Program-made: the position numbers and the translations under genes
From: Protopterus annectens
Lineage: Eukaryota > Chordata > Ceratodontiformes > Protopteridae
Direction: 5' to 3'
DNA: 64,000 bases
Assembly (NCBI RefSeq): GCF_019279795.1
Contig: NC_056737.1
Location: 1,195,401,146-1,195,465,145 of the forward strand
Notes under the pieces: model-generated
The model's input: the letters and a program-made list of their open reading frames with translations, nothing else
Databases searched by the model: none
What the model was told of the DNA's origin: nothing
Part shown: one piece after another, positions 1 through 11,462 of the stretch
Layout of the letters: each line of letters starts with the position of its first letter
Numbering within the stretch: the stretch's first letter is position 1

Positions 1-1300
1 CATAACATGTCTGGCAGTCGGATACATTACTGGGATGATATCAGGAATGTAGGCCAGAAATAATCATATACCATACCTATCAACCTCTTACTGCATGACA
101 TCTGGACAAAGCCTGACATAATTGTGGGAGAGAGGCCCAAAACAGGAGTATATTTGAAATATTGCTGTTATAAACTGAGAATGTTCAACAGGGTTAGTTG
201 TAACTTATCATTTTTCAGGGATAGGGGTTCAGAAACACAAATGGATGTTAGCAGTTACTGACTGCAATCCCCAGAGTATGCTACTGATTTTCCAAAGAGA
301 AAAAATGTCTGAGGAACACACCAAACATAGGAGTCCAAATTCTGGCCATTCTGTGGATAGCCCTACAGGTGAGAGTTATGTGAAACACATAACACTGTCA
401 GAGTTAAAATCACCCAGGAACTCCACGGCCACACAAACCGTGTTAGACTAGCATTAATCCAAATGTATAACAGCAATACTTACATTCAGTCCCTATGTCT
501 GGAACATTCTCCCCCATTCTGTTAGCCTGTCTCCACAGTTTGGGTTGTATGAGATATTTCCAAATACCCCCTGTGATGCTGTTATTCACACACCTCCATG
601 AAGTCCCCCTTACTGTAGAAAAAAGGGGCCAACACTCACATGACATACTCAATGATAGGAGTGTGTTGTCATGCCATTGGCTAAATGAATAACAACACAG
701 CTGTTCTGCATGCAGTTATCAAGTGGGGGACACCAACTGGTGCACAGGCCATCAGCTGCTCATGAGCATAACCTACAAAAGCCAAGCTGCTGCCTATACA
801 AAACAGAGGTACACCCTATATCCTTTACAGAAAGAGTGAGAGAGAGAGAGAGAGACAGGGAAAATAAACATAAAAACCAAGCAGGACATAACCACCTACA
901 CTTGAATAAAACAAACAGGCATGTCAAACAAGTAAGTATGTAATGGACTGCAGTAGGGGGTATGCAGGAATGGGAAATAGGAACTGTAAAATATATGTCT
1001 CAACAAGACTTGCTGTACTGATATAATGCTGATCAGAACCTATGGCCGTAGCATCTGGGTCTGTCTACAGTGACATAGATCATAGGTCAGGTCCCTGAGT
1101 CACCCCAGGAAAGGATGGCTCACATATGACTACTACTGCAGTGTGTGTTGAACAATACTGACTGTGACAATGCTAGGCCAGCTGCTGGGATATCGTACAT
1201 ATCCATATCTTACTTGTGAATGCAGCTATGATATACCTGGTTGTCTCAGAAATGTGAGAGACCTATACATGGTATTTGCATAGTAAAGTACTGTTGCACA
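1..1300. other. Unassigned intergenic or intronic DNA
   Basis: No ORF of recognisable family lies here. A short AG run sits near 838-858, and a good-looking 5' splice-donor sequence (caagtaagtatg) is near 930. That donor could belong to an upstream exon of the Harbinger-type Myb gene further right, but nothing else supports this. Confidence 0.4.
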
Positions 1301-1730
1301 TGGGTTCCTATTATGCTATCAAATTGGTGAAACTTTGAAACTGTAAACATCGAACACAGTTAATTGAAGTTTCAGCAATTCAAACTAGAAAAAAAAAGAT
1401 CAACAGTTAAATAACTGTTGTAAGCAATCCCCACACTCCCCGCACTTTAAATTTACCACCTCCGAGATCGCACTACAGTGCAGTAAAGGGAAATATTCCC
1501 TTTCCGCACTATAGTGCAATCTCAGAGTTGGTATATTTAAAGAGCATGGAGGTGTGGGGGACGCAGCCCCTCACGTGGGGGGTGCAGAGGGCTTGCCCCC
1601 CTGCTTACAACAGTTTATTTATGTTTTGTCTTTTTTGTTTTTTTACGTATTTGAAATGATCAAACATCGAACATACAAGTTCGACCTTGCAGTGTTCGAT
1701 GTTTCATGGTTTCGATAATGTAATAGGAAC
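1301..1730. mobile_element. Fold-back MITE, probably hAT-like non-autonomous DNA transposon
   Basis: The left end (gttcctattatgctatc, from 1304) is the imperfect reverse complement of the right end (gataatgtaataggaac, 1714-1730). The direct repeat ctgttgcaca flanks the element at 1291-1300 and 1731-1740, so the target duplication is 8-10 bp, which suits the hAT superfamily. Most of the element is one nested palindrome. Its centre is gggaaatattccc near 1488-1500, and paired blocks (aacatcgaacac / gtgttcgatgtt, and taaataactgttgtaagc / gcttacaacagtttattta) step outward. About 55 bp near 1560-1605 has no partner. There is no coding capacity. The superfamily assignment is inference. Confidence 0.75.
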
Positions 1731-2170
1731 CTGTTGCACACGTGTGTGTTGAACAGCATGTGATATACTGAGCTCATACCATTAAACAGCCCAGTGTTAT
1801 GCACACTGACCATATGTGTGCCTCATATTTGTAGTCATTTAGTCATAGAGTTGTGTTATGTCTGGCAAATCATTGGCAAATCTGTGAAGACTGAAATTAC
1901 ATCTCCTTCATTTTCTTCTGGCTGTTCCCATTTTGGGTCACCACAGTGGATCATCTGTTACCATTTCTGTCTGTCCTCTGCATCCTGCTCTGTCACACCA
2001 ACCACATGCATGCCCTCTCTCACCACATGCAGGAACCTTATCTGAGGCCTTCCTCTTTTCCTCTTACCTGGCAACTTCATCCTTACCATCCTCTTCCCAA
2101 TACATTCAGCATCCCTCTGCAGCACATGTCAAAACTGATATAATCTTGCCTCTCTGGCTTTATCTCAAAA

Positions 2171-3413
2171 TCATCCAAAATGGGCTAACCGTGTCATATA
2201 CACATTGCTAATCCTGTCCACCCTCGTCACAACCAGTGCAAATCCTAACATCTGTAACTCTACCATGTCCAACTCTAACGCCTGCCTTTTTGTTAATGAC
2301 ACTGTCTGCAACCCATATAACATAGCTGGTCTCATTACCCTGTTGTAGGCCTTCCCTTTCACTTTTACTGGTACTCGTCTGTCTCAAATCAGTACTGACA
2401 CTCTTCTCCACCCTCTCCATCTGGCCTGTACTCTCTTATTTACCTGTCCACAGTTGTCATAACTCTGAAATGTTGATCCTAATCATTTATACTCATCCAC
2501 CTTTGCCAACTCTACTCCCTGCATCCTCAACATTCCACTACCCTCCCTCTCATTCAAACACAGATATTCTGTCTTAGTCCTGCTGACATTCATACATCTC
2601 CTCTCTAGAGCACATCTCCACCTCTACAGAGTCTCCTAAATCTGTACCCTACTCTCAGTACAGACCACAATGTCATCTGCAAACATCATAGTCAATGGCT
2701 ACTCCTGTATGATCTTGTCTTTCAACCTGTCCATCACCATTGCAAATAAGAAAGGGCTCACAGCTGATCCCTGAAGTCATCCCACCTCCACCTTAAAAGC
2801 ATCCGTCAGTCCCACCGCAGACCTCACCACTGTCACACCACCCTTGTACATATCCTGTACCAGTCTTACATATATCTCTGCCACTCATAACTTCCTCATA
2901 GAATACCACAACTCCCCTCTAGGCACCCTGTCATATGCTTTCTCTATGTCCAGAAAGACATAAAGCAACTTCTGACCTTCTCTTTACTACCCCATCAACA
3001 CTTTCAGAGCAAACCTCACATCTGTTCTCTTACCTGGCATGACAACATACTGCTGACCGCTACTCATCACCGCCCTGCTTAACCTAGCTTCCACTACTCT
3101 TTCCCATGACTTCATGCTGTGACTGATTAATGTTATCCCTCTGTATTTACTACAGCTCTGCACACCAACCTTATAGTTAAAATGATACACAAACACTTTC
3201 TCTCCACTCCACATGCAACCTTTCACTTTCCAAGATATCATTAAACAATCTGGTGAAAAACACCACTGCCATTTCCTCTAAACACCTCCATGCTACCACA
3301 GGTATGTCATGTGGACCAACAGATTTTCCAGTATTCAACCTCTTCATAGCTATCCTTACTTCCTCCTTGGTAAGCCATTGCACTTCCTGATTCACCATAC
3401 CCACATCACCCAA
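2171..3413 (-). pseudogene. RTE reverse transcriptase (broken)
   Basis: The reverse transcriptase of the same RTE element. Visible motifs in order are a palm-entry stretch YRGITLISHSMKSWER (about 3080-3160), LDIEKAYDRVP (motif A, about 2925-2970), an intact FADD catalytic box (2672-2683), and a thumb/C-terminal stretch MRPAMLYGLQTVSLTKR (about 2290-2340). Several frameshifts and stops separate these pieces, for example between the fragments at 2987-3241 and 3177-3413. The catalytic aspartates survive although the frame is lost, which suggests neutral decay after insertion. Confidence 0.8.
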
Positions 3414-3669
3414 CCATCTATCTCTCCCTCATTCTCTTCATTCATCAGCCTCTCAAATACTCTGCCCTTCTGCTCAAAACACTCTCCTTGACTGTGAGTA
3501 TGTTTCCCTCATTATCCTTTATCACACTTACCTGTTGCACATCTTTCCTAGCTCAGTCCCTCTGTCTAGCCAACTGGTACAAGTCCTTTCATCCCTCCTT
3601 AGTGTCCAATCTGTCATACAAGTTGTCATATGCCTCATCCTTAGACGTTGCAACCTCTGTCTTTGCCAT

Positions 3670-4624
3670 TCAACTCATCTCCTTATACTCCTGTCTAATT
3701 TCCTTATCTTTCCGACAATCCCACTCCTTCATCCCCAACCTATTTCTCTGTATACAGTCCTGTACTTCCTCAGTCCACCACCAGGTGTCCTTGTACACCT
3801 TCCACCATTCACATAATACGCCAAGCACATTTCTAGCCGTCTCCCTTACTAGCTCTGCTGTACTTACCCAGATATTTGGTAAATCATCACTGCCACCCAG
3901 TGCCTGTCTTAACGCTTCCCTGAACTCCACCTCACAATCACCCTTTTCCATTTCCCACCATTTGATCCGTAGTGCTGCCCTCACACTCCTCCTCTTCTTG
4001 ATCATCAATGTCATCTTACAGACCAACAGGCTCTGCTGCCTAACTACACTTTCCCCTGTCACCATTTTACAGTAACCAATCTCCTTCAAACTGGCCCTCC
4101 TACATTGGATATATTCAACCTGTGTGCATCTCCCTCCACTCTTGTATGTCACCCTATGCTCCACCCTCTTGTTATAGTGTATATTCACCACAGCCATGTC
4201 CATTCTTTTTGCAAAATCCACTACCATCTCACCATCTGCATTCCTTTGCTTAACACCATACATAGCCATCCCATCCTCACCCATCTGTTCCCCTCACCAA
4301 CATGGCAATTGAAATCTGCTGCAGTCACCACTCTCTCACCCTCAGGTACAGTCATCACCATGTCATCCAACTGACGTCACATTTCTCTTTCTCGTCCTTC
4401 ACGCACCCAACTTGCGTAGCATATGCACAACAACATTCATCATTACACCATCCATTTCCAGATTCATAAACATGACCTGCCTCCGATACACCTAACCGTA
4501 CTCCCCTTCCATCTGGTCTCTTGCACACACAATATATCCACCTTCCTATGGCCATCATATCTGTTAGCTCTGTCCCTATACCAGTCATACTGCCAACATT
4601 AAATGTTTTTACCCTCACTATCAC
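3670..4624 (-). pseudogene. RTE endonuclease and linker (broken)
   Basis: The AP-type endonuclease that nicks target DNA for target-primed reverse transcription. The first fragment (4355-4624) opens with a VKTFNVGSMTG-like N-terminus, which corresponds to the conserved Asn strand of the fold. A second fragment (3670-4284) holds VVDFAKRMDMAVVN and VTYKSGGRCTQVEYI, matching the YxS-G-T-x-D end region of the domain. It then runs into a Trp-rich linker with WWWTEEVQ. The two lie in different frames with a gap near 4285-4355, so at least one indel has occurred. No active product is expected. Confidence 0.75.
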
Positions 4625-4669
4625 ACTCCTAGCCTTTCTCCTCTCTTCCTGCCATATGAGTGTTGGACA

Positions 4670-5334
4670 TCCTCTAGGGTATGTCTGTCAATGCTAGGGC
4701 TACTATGCTATTGAATGACTCAGGTGTGTTACAGCAATATTAAGACAGTGTCATTAATTTTGTCCCATTTCCCCCCATGTATGTGTGGTGTCCTACAGAT
4801 GTCCTGCTCTAACAGGTTGAGAGGGATGACTGGACAGCAAGAGTGTGAATACAGTGAGCCATACTGACATAGAACAGAAATGTATATCAGTTATTACCTG
4901 TGCACATCTATGTATGAGTAGGTGTACCTGGCTGCCTCATAACAACAGACATGGGATGCAAATAGTCAGTTAAATAAGCTGTACATGTTGTACACATCTG
5001 TAATCTTAGTTACTGTGCATCCAACAGAGTAAGATTTCTACAGATACTGGTTGTTGCATTGCCCTGACACAGCCATGGGTACTACAATAAGCATGATTAT
5101 CTGTTTGAAATTGGAGAGGTGTCCAACTGTGTTATGAATGTGTGTCCATGCCTACTACAAAACAGCTATATGAACACCAACATAGCTGTATGGACTCAAC
5201 AATACCTTACTTGTAAAACCTGCCTACACCAAAGTAGAATAATCCTCTTTGATGGACAGCAGCAGTCCACAAACCATAGACTTTGTCTCTATATTAGCTG
5301 TACAGGGCAAATTAGGAGCTGGCACCAACTTGGC
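4670..5334. other. Unassigned DNA between RTE and CR1 remnant
   Basis: No repeat or gene is recognised. Base composition resembles the flanks of the Harbinger Myb gene (13.9-14.4 and 17.8-18.9 kb), so it may be interrupted intron of that element, but no direct match was found by eye. Confidence 0.3.
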
Positions 5335-5746
5335 ATCATCAGCGTTTGTCTGATCAAGCATATAAGGTCAGAGGTGGAGTACTCTAAGGCTAACTATGAG
5401 TACAAATTAGACACATCTACCAAGTCCATTCACAAGGCCATCTTCACATATGTCTGCAATCTCAGAGGCAACAAACCAACCACATACGCACACAACATAG
5501 CTATAGCCAACCTGCTGAAAATTCGTTTAGGGCAACCATCACCCCCTGGCTCAGCATCCCTATACATGGATATGCACAGCACCCACACCCCTCCCCTCAT
5601 CACCAGTGAGCAGATAAATATTGCCTACTGAAAGCCAACCAGTGTAAGTATCCATGGGACCTGATAACATCCCTGTCCGCATCCTACATGAACTCAAGCA
5701 TGTGCTTCCAGCTCCATTAAACACTGTAGTCAGACCAAGCCTTGGC
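5335..5746 (+). mobile_element. CR1 LINE fragment (ORF2 linker to start of RT)
   Basis: The translated sequence matches the stretch between endonuclease and reverse transcriptase in the other CR1 copies here. SKANYEYKLDTSTKSIHKAI parallels SKASYKNKIATNSKDNHKAF of the copy at 43.6 kb. After a stop, SMGPDNIPVRILHELKH parallels SMGPDNIPGCVLHELQN. The next residues (HTPSILKKTNVIPLHR) parallel VPTEWCTATVIPLHK, and the DNA encoding them becomes the first unit of the 71-bp minisatellite. The downstream half of this CR1 copy is absent. Confidence 0.75.
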
Positions 5747-8700
5747 ACCATCCACACCCCATCCATATTGAAGAAGACAAATGTCATCCCTCTACACAGA
5801 CATGAATGAGGAGTAGCACCATCCACACCCCATCCGCATGGAAGAAGGCCAATGTCATCCCACTACACAGGCATAAATGAGGAGTAGCACAACCCACACC
5901 CCATCCACATTGAAGATGGTCAATGTCATCCCTGCACATAGACATGAATGAGGAATACCACCATCCACACCCCATCCACATGGAAGATGGTCAATGTCAT
6001 CCCTCTACACAGACATGAATGAGGAGTACCACCATCCACACCCCATCCACATGGAAGATGGTCAATGTCATCCCTCTACACAGACATGAATGAGGAGTAC
6101 CACCATCCACACCCCATCCACATGGAGGATGGTCAATGTTATCCCTCTGCACAGACATGTATGAGGAGTAGCACAATCCACACCCCATCCAAATAGAAGA
6201 TGACCAATGTCATCTATATACACAGACATGAATGAGGAGTAGCACCATCGACATCCCATCCACATGGAAGATGACCAGTGTCATCCTTCTACACAGACAT
6301 GAATGAGGAGTAGCCCCATCCACACCCCATCCACATTGAACATGACCAGTGTTATCCCTCTACACAGACATGAATGAGGAGTAGCAATATCCACACCCCA
6401 TCCACATGAAAGATGACCAAAGTCACCTTCTCTACACAGACATGAATGAGGAGGAGCAGCAACCACACCCCATCCACATTGAAAATGGCTAATGTCATCC
6501 CTCTACACAGACATGAATGAGGAGCAGCAACATCCACGCCCCATCCACATTGAAGATGGTCAATGTCATCCCTGTACACAGACATGAATGAGGAGTACCA
6601 CCATCCACACCCCATCCACATGGAAGATGGTCAATGTCATCCCTCTACCCAGACATGAATGAGGAGTAGCACCATCCACACTCCATCCACATGGAAGAAG
6701 GCCAATGTCATAACTCAACACAGACATGAATGAGGAGTTACAACATCCACACCCCATCCACATGGAAGATGGTCAATGTCATCCCTCTACACAGACAAGA
6801 ATAAGGAGTAGCACCATCCACACCCCATCCACATGGAAGAAGGCCAATGTCATCCCTCTACACAGACATGAATGAGGTGTAGCACCATCCACACCCCATC
6901 CACATGGAAGATGGTCAATGTCATCCCTCTACACAAACAAGAATGTGGAGTAGCACCATCTACACCCCATCCACATGATCAATGGCCAATGTCATTCCTC
7001 TACACAGACATGAATGAGGTGTAGCACCACCCACACCCCATCCACTTGGAAGATGGCCAATGTCATCCCTGTACACAGATATGAATGAGGAGTAGCACCA
7101 TCCACACCCCATCTACATGGAAGATGGCCAATGTCATCCCTCTCCACAGACATGAATGAGGAGTAGCACCATCCACACCCTAACCCCTTGGAAGATGGTC
7201 AATGTCATCCCTCTACACAGACATGAAGGAAGAGTAGCACAATCCACTCCCCATCCACATGGAAAATGGCCAAAGTCATCCCTCTACACAGACATGAATG
7301 AGGAGTAGCACCATCCATGCCCCATCCACATGGAAGATGACCAATGTCATCCTTCTACACAGACATGGATGAGGAGTAGCACCATCCACACAACATCTGC
7401 ATGGAAGAAGGCCAATGTCATTCCTTTACACAGACATGACTGAGGAGTAGCACCATCCACGCCCCATCCACATTGAAGATGGCCAATGTCATCCCTCTAC
7501 ACAGACATGAATGAGGAGTAGCACCATCCACACCCCATCCACATGGAAAATGGCCAATGCTATCCCTCTACACAGACATGAATGAGGAGTAGCAACATCC
7601 ACATCCCATCCACATGAAAGATGGTTAATGTCATCCCTCTACACAGACATGAATGAGGAGTAGAACCATCTACACCCCATCCACATGGAAGAAGGACAAT
7701 GTCATCCCTCTCTACAGACATGAATGAGGAGTAGCACCATCCACACCACATCCACATGAAAGAAGGCCAATGTCATCCCTCTACACAGACACGAATGAGG
7801 AGTAGCACCACCTACACTGCATCCACATGGAAGATTGCCAATGTCATTGCTCTACACAGACATGAATGAGGAGTAGAACCATCCACACCCCATCCACATG
7901 GAAGAAGGCCAATGTCATCCCACTACACAGACATGAATGAGGATTAGCACCATCCACACCGCATCCACATGGAAGAAGGCCAATGTCATCCCTCTACACA
8001 GTCATGCATGACGAGTATCACCATCCATACCCCATCCGCATGGAAGATGGCCAATGTCATCCCTCTACACAGACACGAATGAGGAGTAACACCATCCACA
8101 CCCCATCCACATGGAAGATGGCCAATGTCATCCCTGTACACAGACATGAATGAGGAGTAGCACCATCCACACCCCATCCACATGGAAGATGGCTAATGTC
8201 ATCCCTCTACACAGACACAAATGAGGAGTAGCAACATCCATGCCACATCCACATTGAAAATTGCTAATGTCATCCCTCTACACAGACATGAATGAGGAGT
8301 AGCCCCATCCACACCCCATCCACATTGAACATGACCAATTTTATCCCTCTACACAGACATGAATGAGGAGTAGCACCATTCCTGCCCCATCCACATGAAA
8401 GATGACTAATGTCACCTTCTCTACACAGACATGAATGAGGAGGAGCACCAACCACACCCCATCCACATTGAAAATGGCTAATGTCATCCCTCTACACAGA
8501 CATGAATGAGGAGCAGCAACATCCACGCCCCATCCAAATTGAAGATGGTCAATGTCATCCCTCTACGCAGACATGAATGAGGAGTAGCACCATCCATGCC
8601 CCATCCACATTGAAGATGACCAATGTCATCCCTCTACACAGACATGAATGAGGAGTAGCACCATCCGCACTTCTTCCACATGGAAGATGGCCAATATTCC

Positions 8701-11330
8701 TTCTACACAAACATAAATGAGGAGTAGCACGATCCACACCCCATCCGTATGGAAGATGGCCAATGTCATCCCTCTACACAGACATGAATGAGGAGTAGAA
8801 CCATCTACACCCCATCCACATGGAAGAAGGACAATGTCATCCCTCTACACAGACATGAATGAGGAGTATCCCCATCCACACCCCATCCACATGGAAGATG
8901 GCTAATGTCATCTCTCTACACAGACATGAATGAGGAATAGCACCATCCACACCCCATCCACATTGAAGATGGCCAATGTCATCCCTCTACACAGAAATGA
9001 ATGAGGAGTAGCACAATCCACTCCCCATCCACATGGAAGATGGCCAATGTCACCCCTCTACACAGACATGAATGAGGAGTAGCACCATCCACACCCCATC
9101 TGCATGGAAGATGGTCAGTGTCATCCCTCTACACAGACATGAATGAGGAGTAGCACCATCCACACCCCATCCACATGGAAGATGGCTAATGTCATCCCTC
9201 TTCACAGACACGAATGAGGAGTAGCAACATCCACACCCCATCCACATTGAAGATTGCCAATGTCATCCTTCTACACAGACATGACCATGCCCCATCCACA
9301 TGGAAGATGACCATTGTCATCCCTCTACACAGACATGAATGAGGAGTAGAACCATCTACACCCCATCCACATGGAAGAAGGACAATGTCATCCCTCTCTA
9401 CAGCCATGAATGAGGAGTAGCACCATCCACATGGAATAAGGACAATGTCATCTCTCCACACAGACACGAATGAGGAGTTGCACCACCTACACTGCATCCA
9501 CATGGAAGATTGCCAATGTCATCCCTCCACACAGACATGAATGAGGAGTAGCACCACCTACACTGCATCCACATGGAAGATTGCCAATGTCATCCCTCTA
9601 CACAGACATGAATGAGGAGTAGAACCATCCACACCCCATCCACATGGAAGAAGGCCAATGTCATCCCACTACACAGACATGAATGAGGATTAGCACCATC
9701 CACACCCCATCCACATGGAAGAAGGCCAATGTCATCCCTCTACACAGTCATGCATGACGAGTATCACCATCCATACCCCATCCGCATGGAAGAAGGCCAA
9801 TGTCATCTCTCTACACAGACATGAATGAGGAGTAGCACCATCCACGCCTCATCCACACTGAAGATGACCAATGTCATCCCTCTACACAGGTATGAATGAG
9901 GAGTAGCACCATCCATGCCCCATCCACATGGAAGAAGGCCAATGTCATCCCTCTACACAGACATGAATGAGGAGTAGCACCATCCACACCCCATCTATAT
10001 TGAAGATGGCCAATGTCATCCCTCTACATAGAAATGAATGAGGAGTAGCACCATCCACATCCCATCCACATGGAAGATGGCCAATGTCATCCCTCTACAC
10101 AGACATGAATGAGGAGTAGCACCATCCACACCCCATCCACATGGAAGATGGCTAATGTCATCCCTCTACACAGATACGAATGAGGAGTAGCAACTTATAC
10201 GCCTCATCCACATTGAAAATGGCTAATGTCATCCCTCTACACAGACATGAATGAGGAGTAGCACCATCCACACCCCAGCCACATTGAAGATGGCCTATGT
10301 CATCCATCTACACAGACATGAATGAGGAGTAGCACCGACCACACCCCATCCACATGGAAGATGGCCAATGTCATCCCTCTACACAGACATGAATGAGGAG
10401 TAGCACCATCCACGCCTCATCCACACTGAAGATGGCCAATGTCATTCCTCTACACAGACATGAATGAAGAGTAGCACCATCCACACCCTATCCACATGGA
10501 AGATGGCCAATGTCATCCCTCTACACAGACATGAATGAGGAGTAGGACCATCCACACCCCTTCCACATGGAAGATGGCTAATGTCATCCCTCTACACAGA
10601 CATGAATGTGGAGTAGCACCATCCACACCCTTTCCACATGGAAGATGGCCAATGTCATCCCTCTACACAGACATGAATGAGGAGTATCCCCATCCACACC
10701 CCATCCACATGGAAGATGGCTAATGTCATCTCTCTACACAGACATGAATGAGGAATAGCACCATCCACACCCCATCCACATTGAAGATGGCCAATGTCTT
10801 CCCTCTACACAGAAATGAATGAGGAGTAGCACCATCCACTCCCCATCCACATGGAAGATGGCCAATGTCAACCCTCTACACAGACATGAATGAGGAGTAG
10901 CACCATCCACACCCCATCCGCATGGAAGATGGTCAGTGTCATCCCTCTACACAGACATGAATGAGGAGTAGCACCATCCACACCCCATCCACATGGAAGA
11001 TGGCTAATGTCATCCCTCTTCACAGACACGAATGAGGAGTAGCAACATCCACGCCTCATCCACATTGAAAATGGCTAATGTCATCCCTCTACACAGACAT
11101 GAATGAGGAGTAGCACCATCCAAACCCCAACCACATTGAAGATGGCCTATGTCATCCATCTACACAGACATGAATGAGGAGTAGCACCGTCCACACCCCA
11201 TCCACATGGAAGATGGCCAATGTCATCCCTCTACACAGACAAGAATGAGGAGTAGCACCATTCACACCCCATCCACATGGAAGATGGTCAATGTCATCCC
11301 TCTCCACAGACATAAATGAGGGGTAGCAGA
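5747..11330 (+). repeat. 71-bp minisatellite, about 78 tandem copies, born inside a CR1 RT
   Basis: Contiguous direct repeats with a measured period of 71 bp (for example ccctctacac at 6001 and 6072). The unit holds catccacaccccatccac, then an atggaagatggccaatgtca-type stretch, then ccctctacacagacatgaat. Units differ by scattered substitutions (cattgaaaatggc, tggaagaagg, gaggagcagc). A few are shortened, near 9285 and 9415. The left edge grades directly into CR1 ORF2 sequence. The right edge stops abruptly at gaggggtagcag, and no CR1 sequence follows. Because 71 is not a multiple of 3, the reading frame shifts every unit, so short ORFs on either strand are artefacts. Confidence 0.95.
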
Positions 11331-11462
11331 TTATGAAATTAACTAGTTCTCATTGGGGGGAATATGACAAATCAGGACCAGCAGTGCAATGCAGGCAGAT
11401 ACAGTGCTGATAGATTACAGGGGTATGTTGTGGTTGTGAGTTGTGGCTATTGGTATTCATAG
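11331..11462. other. Short unassigned spacer
   Basis: 132 bp between the minisatellite and the 3' end of a minus-strand CR1. Nothing is recognisable. Confidence 0.4.

Larger units (their letters stand above)
1905..4665 (-). mobile_element. RTE-clade LINE, nearly full length, decayed
   Basis: A non-LTR retrotransposon reads right to left. The endonuclease begins near 4624, the reverse transcriptase runs to about 2170, and a 3' UTR reaches about 1905. On the minus strand that 3' end reads ...ccactgtggtgacccaaaatgggaacagcc..., the well-known RTE-type tail also borrowed by SINEs; the SINE at 41440 in this window carries it. Stops and frameshifts break the single ORF into at least five pieces. 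The length of about 2.75 kb is close to a whole RTE. Assignment rests on remembered family motifs; a Repbase search would confirm it. Confidence 0.8.

Noticed and set aside
2171-4624. Plus-strand ORFs over 2.0-4.4 kb (for example 3488-4075)
   Set aside because: These are antisense to the RTE coding sequence, which has clear family motifs on the minus strand.
5560-9503. Many similar minus-strand ORFs of 60-100 codons with recurring Cys/Trp/Gly residues across the 71-bp array
   Set aside because: They arise because the repeat is read in shifting frames (71 is not a multiple of 3). Stops recur about every three units, and no promoter or conserved protein is implied.
5747-11330. Resemblance of the regular array to a CRISPR locus
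   Set aside because: The units are directly contiguous with no unique spacers, and the genome is eukaryotic.
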